Below, in pieces: positions 59,007-64,000 of a stretch of DNA of 64,000 bases (positions are counted from its first letter, which is position 1; every line of letters begins with the position of its first letter). A program made the position numbers and the translations under genes. The stretch lies in the NCBI GenBank assembly GCA_047638395.1, contig JBLIMV010000025.1, positions 1 to 64,000 on the forward strand, read 5' to 3'. This stretch comes from CAXBCP01 sp047638395. Its GTDB lineage: Bacteria; Pseudomonadota; Alphaproteobacteria; MPNO01; UBA830. The notes under the pieces are model-generated. The model was not told the DNA's origin, did no database searches, and saw nothing but the letters and a program-made list of their open reading frames with translations.

Positions 59007-60317
59007 TCAGCCGGCCAGGCGGAAGCCGCAGAATGCCCAGCGCTGATGGGGGTAGAAAAAGTTGCGGTAGCTGACGCGCGCGTGACCGGGCGGCGTGGCA
59101 CAGCTGGCCCCCCGCAGCACCATCTGATTGACCATGAACTTGCCGTTATATTCACCGACTGCACCCGGCGCGGCCTCAAATCCGGGATACGGCGCGTAGG
59201 CGCTCATGGTCCACTCCCAGACATCGCCCATCATCTGGGACGGCCTGTCCGGATCGGCATCCCCGGCGGGCATCGGGCGCAGGAACCCGCTCGCCAGCCG
59301 GTTGGTCTCGGTCTCGTCCACAGTGTCGCAGGCGAAGCGACGGGCCGCGATTTCCCATTCCGGTTCTGTCGGCAGGCGCTTGCCCGCCCAGGCGGCATAG
59401 GCCGCTGCTTCGTAAAAGCTGACATGGCCGACCGGGGCATCCGGATAGACGGGGCACATGCCGGCAAAGGTAAATTCGTCCCAGCCGCCATCGTCGTTTG
59501 GACGCCAGTAGAGCGGCGCGGTCCAATCTTCGTTGTTCACCGCCGCCCAGCCGTCCGAATGCCAGAATTCCGCCCGGCGGTATCCGCCATCTTCGATGAA
59601 GTCGAGATATTCGGCGTTCGTCACCGCGCGCGACGCGATGGAAAAATCGCGGATCAGCACTTCGTGTGTCGGCCCTTCGTTGTCGAACGCAAAGCCATCA
59701 CCCCCGTGGCCGATTTCATATCTGCCGCCGGGGACATCGAACCAGTTGAGCGGGTGCGTTTCGCGCACGCTGACGGGTTCTTTCTTGCGAAACGCGGGTG
59801 CCAGCGGGTTGCACGACAGCACGTGCTTGATATCCATCAGGGCAAGTTCCTGATGCTGCTGTTCGTGATGCAGTCCGAGTTCTAGCAGTTTTGCCGCGGC
59901 GCCATATGATGCGTTGTCCGCCGTCTCGACGAACGTCTGCACCGCCCGGTCGACATGGGCGCGATAGGCCATGACGTCATCGTTCGACGGGCGGGTCAGC
60001 AGGCCGCGGTCCGGGCGGGCATGGCGCGGGCCCATGGCCTCGTAATAGGAATTGAACAGATAATTGAAGGCCGGATCGAATTCATCGTAACCCGCCGCAT
60101 GCGGCTTCAGGATAAAGGTCTCGAAAAACCAGGTGACGTGGGCCAGATGCCATTTGGTCGGACTGACATCGGGCATCGACTGAACCTGCTGGTCCTCCAC
60201 CGACAGGCGCGCGACGATCTCTTCGGTTTGGCTGCGAATGGCGGAAAACCGGCTGGCATAGTCATCCCGTCGAAGCGCGGGATTGACCAGTGGCGTATAA
60301 GACGGATCGGTCGGCAT
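59007..60317 (-). CDS. egtB: Ergothioneine biosynthesis sulfoxide synthase EgtB
   Basis: 436 residues from ATG 60317 (MPTDPSYTPLVNPALRRDDY) behind AGGG; a GTG two codons earlier is also in frame. The DinB-like domain has WHLAHVTWFFETFILKPH and the iron motif HHEQQHQELALMDIKH; the C-terminal formylglycine-generating-enzyme-like domain has FDNEGPTHEVLIRDFSIASR, RLPTEPEWEIAARRFACD and NQMVLRGASCATPPGHARVS. It joins trimethylhistidine (hercynine) to a thiol donor using O2. The partner methyltransferase EgtD is not in the window. Confidence 0.94.
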   Translation of the reverse strand: MPTDPSYTPLVNPALRRDDYASRFSAIRSQTEEIVARLSVEDQQVQSMPDVSPTKWHLAHVTWFFETFILKPHAAGYDEFDPAFNYLFNSYYEAMGPRHARPDRGLLTRPSNDDVMAYRAHVDRAVQTFVETADNASYGAAAKLLELGLHHEQQHQELALMDIKHVLSCNPLAPAFRKKEPVSVRETHPLNWFDVPGGRYEIGHGGDGFAFDNEGPTHEVLIRDFSIASRAVTNAEYLDFIEDGGYRRAEFWHSDGWAAVNNEDWTAPLYWRPNDDGGWDEFTFAGMCPVYPDAPVGHVSFYEAAAYAAWAGKRLPTEPEWEIAARRFACDTVDETETNRLASGFLRPMPAGDADPDRPSQMMGDVWEWTMSAYAPYPGFEAAPGAVGEYNGKFMVNQMVLRGASCATPPGHARVSYRNFFYPHQRWAFCGFRLAG

Positions 60318-60531
60318 GGTCACCCTGTTGCAAGTTTGAGCGAATACAGCTTCCGAATCCGCCTTCGGGCCGTCGTCATACCTTACCGTGACGCCCCAAA
60401 AACCTGGATACGATCACCTTGATAGAGCTGACCCTAGCCCAGCGAAAAAATGGGAACAACCGCTATCGGCCCACGCTTGGAAATTATCAGCGTTTCAACC
60501 GTGACGCCCGGCGGCCGCAGCGATCCTGTCG

Positions 60532-61176
60532 CTATGCCGTCGTGTCGATCTGGTCCCCCGGGCCCGTATCCACCGGCGCGGCTTTGGCAATGCCGACCTT
60601 GGCGGGACGCAGCAGGCGGTCGTGGATGATGTAGCCGGTCTCGATGACCTGCATCACGGTGCCGTGCGGTGCATCGTTCGTCGGAATTTCGAACAATGCC
60701 TCGTGGAACTGGGGGTCGAATTTCTGGCCCATCGGCTCGATTTTCTCGATCTTATGGCGCTCAAGCGCCGACAGAAGACCTTTCTCGGTCAGCGCGATGC
60801 CTTCGATAAACCCGACGAGGGCCGCGCCATCCGGATCGCCATCTTCGGGGATCGATTCAATCGCACGCCGCAGGTTGTCGGCGACCGACAGCATGTCGCG
60901 GGCGAAATTGGCCGAGGCGTATTTCAATGCGTCTTCGCGGTCTTTCTGCGACCGGCGCCGCAGGTTTTCCATGTCCGCGAGGGTCCGCAGCAGTTTGTCT
61001 TTCAGCTCTGCGATCTCCGCTTCGGCATCAGCGGCAGCATCGATTTCGATCTCGATGTCTTCCCCTGCCGCGTCCTCAGCTTCGTGTTCTTCCAGCTCTG
61101 CGGCCATATCCGCTGCGGCATCGGCCGCGGCTGCTAATTCTTCGGGGGTCTCGGTATTCTTTTCCTGATCGCTCAC
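60532..61176 (-). CDS. grpE: Nucleotide exchange factor GrpE
   Basis: 214 residues from GTG 61176 with GAGAAAG upstream. An acidic disordered N-terminus (AELEEHEAEDAAGEDIEIEI) is followed by a long coiled coil (LRTLADMENLRRRSQKDRED, conserved), and the beta wing has FDPQFHEALFEIPTNDAPHG and VIETGYIIHDRLLRPAKVGI. Releases ADP from DnaK and acts as a thermosensor. Lies 65 nt downstream of hrcA with a stable hairpin in the gap. Confidence 0.96.
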   Translation of the reverse strand: MSDQEKNTETPEELAAAADAAADMAAELEEHEAEDAAGEDIEIEIDAAADAEAEIAELKDKLLRTLADMENLRRRSQKDREDALKYASANFARDMLSVADNLRRAIESIPEDGDPDGAALVGFIEGIALTEKGLLSALERHKIEKIEPMGQKFDPQFHEALFEIPTNDAPHGTVMQVIETGYIIHDRLLRPAKVGIAKAAPVDTGPGDQIDTTA

Positions 61177-61215
61177 GTTTTATGCTTTCTCTTCATGTTG
61201 CTCTAAATGCCAACA

Positions 61216-61237
61216 GCCCGCCAGCGGCGGGGCGGGC
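61216..61237 (-). promoter_or_regulatory. Hairpin in the hrcA-grpE gap
   Basis: GCCCGCC ... GGCGGGC, a 7-bp GC stem with an 8-nt loop, directly after the hrcA stop and ~40 nt before grpE. It could set the ratio of the two products by partial termination or mRNA processing; no U-run follows. Confidence 0.5.
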
Positions 61238-61241
61238 GAAA

Positions 61242-62318
61242 CTATCCAATAAGTCGGTCGATTACCTTTGCGGTGTAATCAACCATGGGAATGATGCGCG
61301 CGTAATTCAATCGGGCCGGGCCGATGACCCCGATAGCACCGACAATGGTCTGGCTTTCGCCTTTGAAGGGCGCGACCACCATCGAACAACCGGCCTGATC
61401 GAACAGGGTATTTTCCGCACCGATAAAAATCTGAACGCCATCGGCAATATCGGTGACATCCAGCAGCTTGACCAGCAGTTCCTCGGTCTCCAGCGCCTGA
61501 AACAGGCCCCGTACGCGTTCGAGGTCCTGTACAGCCGAAACTTCGTCCAGCAGGCGGGACTGACCCTTGACGATCAGCGTGCCGCCCGAACCTTCGCTAT
61601 TTCCCGCGGCGCCGGCACCCGACCAGGCTGCCAGGCCTGCATCGATCAGATTGGCGGTAATCTGGTCAATCTCTGCCCGACGGTGCTCGATCTCCTGTCC
61701 CACGGCGCGGCGGGCGCCATCGATCGTTTTGCCGGCGAGACGGGCGTTCAGATAATTGCCGGCCTGTACCAGCGCAGACGGCGGTGTACCGAGCGGCATG
61801 TCGATGATGCGGTTTTCGACGAACCCGTCATCGGTGACCAGAACCGCAAGCACGCTGCCGCCGCCGATATTGACGAATTCTATATGTTTCAGCGGTCGCG
61901 CGGTTTTCGGCGCAACCACCAGACCGGCGCATTGCGCCAGTCCTGACAGCAGCGACGTCGCCTCGCCGAGGGCTTCGTTCAGATTGGTGCCATGGGTCAC
62001 ACAGCGGGCTTCGATATTTTCGCGGTCTTCCGAGCTCAGATCGCCGATCTCGAGCAGCCCGTCGACAAAGAGCCGAAGTCCCGCATCGGTTGGCAGGCGC
62101 CCGGCAGAGGTGTGCGGCGCATAAAGCAGACCCATATCCTCGAGGTCCGCCATCACGTTGCGGATCGTCGCCGGCGACAGCGGTACTTTCAGGCGACGCG
62201 AAAGCGTGCGCGAGCCAACGGGACCGCCCTCGGCCACATAGGCCTCGACGATCTCGCGAAAGACTTCGCGTGAGCGGTCGTTTAATTCGCTGATTATGGT
62301 GGAATTCGGATTGTTCAT
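61242..62318 (-). CDS. hrcA: Heat-inducible transcription repressor HrcA
   Basis: 358 residues. N-terminal winged helix: SREVFREIVEAYVAEGGPVG, SRTLSRRLKVPLSPATIRNV MADLEDMGLLYAPHTSAGR region; middle GAF-like domain (SVLAVLVTDDGFVENRIIDM); C-terminal dimerisation MVVAPFKGESQTIVGAIGVI then GPARLNYARIIPMVDYTAK. HrcA represses groE and often its own operon through the CIRCE element. No CIRCE (TTAGCACTC-N9-GAGTGCTAA) is visible upstream of hrcA, grpE or dnaK here; the target is presumably the groE operon elsewhere. Confidence 0.95.
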   Translation of the reverse strand: MNNPNSTIISELNDRSREVFREIVEAYVAEGGPVGSRTLSRRLKVPLSPATIRNVMADLEDMGLLYAPHTSAGRLPTDAGLRLFVDGLLEIGDLSSEDRENIEARCVTHGTNLNEALGEATSLLSGLAQCAGLVVAPKTARPLKHIEFVNIGGGSVLAVLVTDDGFVENRIIDMPLGTPPSALVQAGNYLNARLAGKTIDGARRAVGQEIEHRRAEIDQITANLIDAGLAAWSGAGAAGNSEGSGGTLIVKGQSRLLDEVSAVQDLERVRGLFQALETEELLVKLLDVTDIADGVQIFIGAENTLFDQAGCSMVVAPFKGESQTIVGAIGVIGPARLNYARIIPMVDYTAKVIDRLIG

Positions 62319-62500
62319 TCAATTCACCGAAACGCTTGGGGAATGTAGTGTTGGCCGGGTTTTTGTCAATCAGGCGATTTCCCCCGTGGTCTCCCGGCGG
62401 AGATCTCGGCCATGATCTTCCGGCGGCGATGTCATAGATCGCTTTACGGCGCGCCCGGGCTTGGATAGCTTGCGCGCACTTTCCGAAACAGGAGAAAAAT

Positions 62501-63217
62501 ATGCGCCCGTCCGGCCGTTCCCCCGACCAGATGCGATCCGTCACGCTGGAAACCGGTTTTAGCTCTTACGCCGAAGGCTCATGCCTGGCGAAATTCGGCG
62601 ATACGCACGTGCTGTGTAACGCGACCGTCGAAGAACGTGTGCCGCCGTGGATGCGCAATTCCGGTCGTGGCTGGGTAACTGCCGAATACGGCATGCTGCC
62701 GCGCTCGACGCATGAGCGCACCGATCGTGAGGCCGCCCGCGGCAAGCAATCGGGCAGAACGCAGGAAATTCAGCGTCTGATCGGGCGTTCGTTGCGGGCC
62801 GTGGTCGACCTCGAAGCGCTTGGCGAACGCCAGGTCCGGCTCGATTGCGATGTTATCCAGGCCGATGGCGGCACCCGAACCGCGTCGATCACCGGCGCTT
62901 ATGTCGCCCTCAAACTGGCGATGGCCGGCCTGATACGTTCCGGCGCGCTGTCGGCAGACCCGGTTAAAGGATCGATCGCCGCCATATCCTGCGGTATTTA
63001 CAAGGGAACCCCGGTGCTTGATCTCGATTATCCCGAAGATTCAAATGCCGAGGCGGATGCCAATTTCGTGCTGACCGGCACGGGGGGCATTGTTGAAATC
63101 CAGGGCACCGCAGAAGCCGATCCGTTTTCCGAAGAGGCCTTCCTGCAGCTGATGGAGCTTGCCAAGAAAGGCGTTGGCGAGCTGACGACGGCGCAGACCA
63201 TGGCGCTTGCCGACTGA
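62501..63217 (+). CDS. rph: Ribonuclease PH
   Basis: 238 residues, CAGGAG upstream. Starts MRPSGRSPDQMRSVTLETGF; phosphate-binding and catalytic elements RSTHERTDREAARGKQSGRT, QEIQRLIGRSLRAVVDLEAL, DCDVIQADGGTRTASITGAY and DLDYPEDSNAEADANFV are all present. It removes nucleotides phosphorolytically from tRNA 3' ends. First gene of rph-rdgB-hemW, divergent from hrcA across a 182-nt gap. Confidence 0.97.
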   Translation: MRPSGRSPDQMRSVTLETGFSSYAEGSCLAKFGDTHVLCNATVEERVPPWMRNSGRGWVTAEYGMLPRSTHERTDREAARGKQSGRTQEIQRLIGRSLRAVVDLEALGERQVRLDCDVIQADGGTRTASITGAYVALKLAMAGLIRSGALSADPVKGSIAAISCGIYKGTPVLDLDYPEDSNAEADANFVLTGTGGIVEIQGTAEADPFSEEAFLQLMELAKKGVGELTTAQTMALAD

Positions 63218-63218
63218 T

Positions 63219-63824
63219 ATGGCCCGCCAGTTTACCGAAAGGCGGCTGGTCATTGCCAGCCACAATCCCGGTAAGGTCCGGGAGATCGGGGAGCTGCTGA
63301 GCCCTTGGAACATAGAGGTTGTTTCGGCATCGGAACTAAATCTGCCTGAGCCGGAGGAAACCGGCGACAGTTTTGTTTCGAATGCGAAACTAAAGGCGGA
63401 TGCCGCGGCTTTGGGGGCAAAATTGCCAGCATTGGCAGATGATTCCGGTATGGCTGTCAACGGGCTTGATGGGGCGCCGGGAATCTACTCCGCCCGGTGG
63501 GGCGGTCCTGATAAAGACTTCAACATGGCCATGGCCCGGGTAAACGATGAGCTCGGCGATAATCCCGACCGCACGGCCAGCTTTGTCTGCGCGCTGGCGC
63601 TGACCTGGCCGGACGGTCATTGCGAGATATTCGAGGGCGATGTGGGCGGCACGCTGGTCTGGCCACCCCGCGGTGACAAAGGCTTTGGCTATGATCCGAT
63701 GTTTCTGGCCGATGGCGATGCCGGTACGTATGGCGAGATAGATCCCGTGGCCAAGCATGCCAGCAGCCACCGGGCCGTCGCGTTTGCCAAGCTCATCGAG
63801 GCCTGCTTCCCGTCGGCACCCTGA
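63219..63824 (+). CDS. rdgB: XTP/dITP diphosphatase (RdgB/HAM1)
   Basis: 201 residues from ATG 63219, one base after the rph stop. Substrate-binding SHNPGKVREI, ETGDSFVSNAKLKADAAALG (Glu), LADDSGMAVNGLDGAPGIYS with catalytic Asp, and GDKGFGYDPMFLADGDAGTY. It hydrolyses non-canonical purine nucleoside triphosphates (ITP, XTP) to prevent their incorporation. Classic position between rph and hemW. Confidence 0.96.
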   Translation: MARQFTERRLVIASHNPGKVREIGELLSPWNIEVVSASELNLPEPEETGDSFVSNAKLKADAAALGAKLPALADDSGMAVNGLDGAPGIYSARWGGPDKDFNMAMARVNDELGDNPDRTASFVCALALTWPDGHCEIFEGDVGGTLVWPPRGDKGFGYDPMFLADGDAGTYGEIDPVAKHASSHRAVAFAKLIEACFPSAP

Positions 63825-63827
63825 TCG

Positions 63828-64000
63828 ATGGAAAACGTCGGAAACCCAGTTCCCGGCGGGTTTGGCCTGTATATCCATTGGCCGTTCTGCGTTTCCAAAT
63901 GTCCGTATTGCGATTTCAATTCCCACGTCGCTGATACCGTCGATGACGCCGCCTGGCAGCGAAATCTGTTGGCTGAACTGGATCATTACGGAACCAAAAC
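63828..64000 (+). CDS. hemW: HemW-type radical SAM heme chaperone (partial, cut by the window end)
   Basis: 57 complete codons are visible from ATG 63828, 3 nt after rdgB. GGFGLYIHWPFCVSKCPYCD contains the radical SAM CxxxCxxC motif at residues 21-28, followed by FNSHVADTVDDAAWQRNLL, typical of HemW (formerly called coproporphyrinogen III oxidase-like). It binds heme and a [4Fe-4S] cluster and is not an active oxidase in characterised members. The rest lies beyond 64000. Confidence 0.93.
   Translation, partial: MENVGNPVPGGFGLYIHWPFCVSKCPYCDFNSHVADTVDDAAWQRNLLAELDHYGTK

Noticed and set aside
62319..62500. CIRCE element between hrcA and rph
   Set aside because: Scanned for TTAGCACTC/GAGTGCTAA; no copy with acceptable mismatches.

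Overview
The window is a GC-rich, densely coded stretch of an alphaproteobacterial chromosome around the replication origin. Markers are the order ppsR-maf-aroE-coaE-dnaQ diverging from hemE-hemH-hemJ, the block mnmE-mnmG-rsmG-parA-parB, HrcA-GrpE-DnaK-DnaJ, a DUF1127 protein, DUF2244 next to nth, and perfect TGTTTCACGTGAAACA parS sites. Gene content fits a marine or environmental Rhodospirillales-like bacterium, but nothing here fixes the genus. No rRNA, tRNA, CRISPR array, insertion sequence or prophage was seen.

Layout. 1-7 kb: a cut-off secreted cysteine-rich protein, a small secreted helical protein, a DsbA-like oxidoreductase, a bile-acid:sodium-symporter-family transporter and a chemoreceptor. 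7-16.5 kb: an aromatic-ring flavin monooxygenase, then the segregation and tRNA-modification block parB-parA-rsmG-mnmG-mnmE with three parS sites, then an aldo/keto reductase. 16.8-30.5 kb: accessory and mixed genes, namely three surface proteins with a PEP-CTERM-like tail, a second cysteine-rich secreted protein, MarR, two metallo-beta-lactamase-fold hydrolases, a zinc-ribbon/DUF4167 pair, a flavin monooxygenase, a YyaL-type thioredoxin-domain protein, dapB, and an AraC-Ogt fusion with a DUF1127 gene. 30.5-37.2 kb: DUF2244, nth, histidine phosphatase, secB and the leftward operon ppsR-maf-aroE-coaE-dnaQ. 37.25-37.69 kb: predicted oriC. 37.7-40.2 kb: hemE-hemH-hemJ. 40.2-44.7 kb: an accessory insert (surface protein, TauD-type dioxygenase, FAH hydrolase with a 27-residue ORF, FadR-type regulator, S-formylglutathione hydrolase) lying between hemJ and rho. 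45-53 kb: rho, quinone oxidoreductase, dienelactone hydrolase, ogt, ceramidase-like protein, glutathione transferase, and a secreted zinc phospholipase C-like protein with two DM9 repeats next to DUF350. 53-64 kb: dnaJ-dnaK, DUF1848, VOC, egtB, grpE, hrcA, then rph-rdgB-hemW.

The most interesting signals are: (i) an origin with a palindromic DnaA-box pair and a DnaA box followed by CTA/TAC triplets matching the DnaA-trio layout described in Bacillus subtilis; (ii) a predicted phospholipase C-DM9 lectin fusion; (iii) two families of secreted cysteine-rich repeat proteins without a recognised function; (iv) four proteins sharing an unusual P-x-P/APG C-terminal sorting tail with no sortase nearby; (v) ParA and ParB with long low-complexity extensions; (vi) a 29-bp tandem duplication of the dapB 3' end in which every difference is synonymous; and (vii) several genes too short for routine gene calling.
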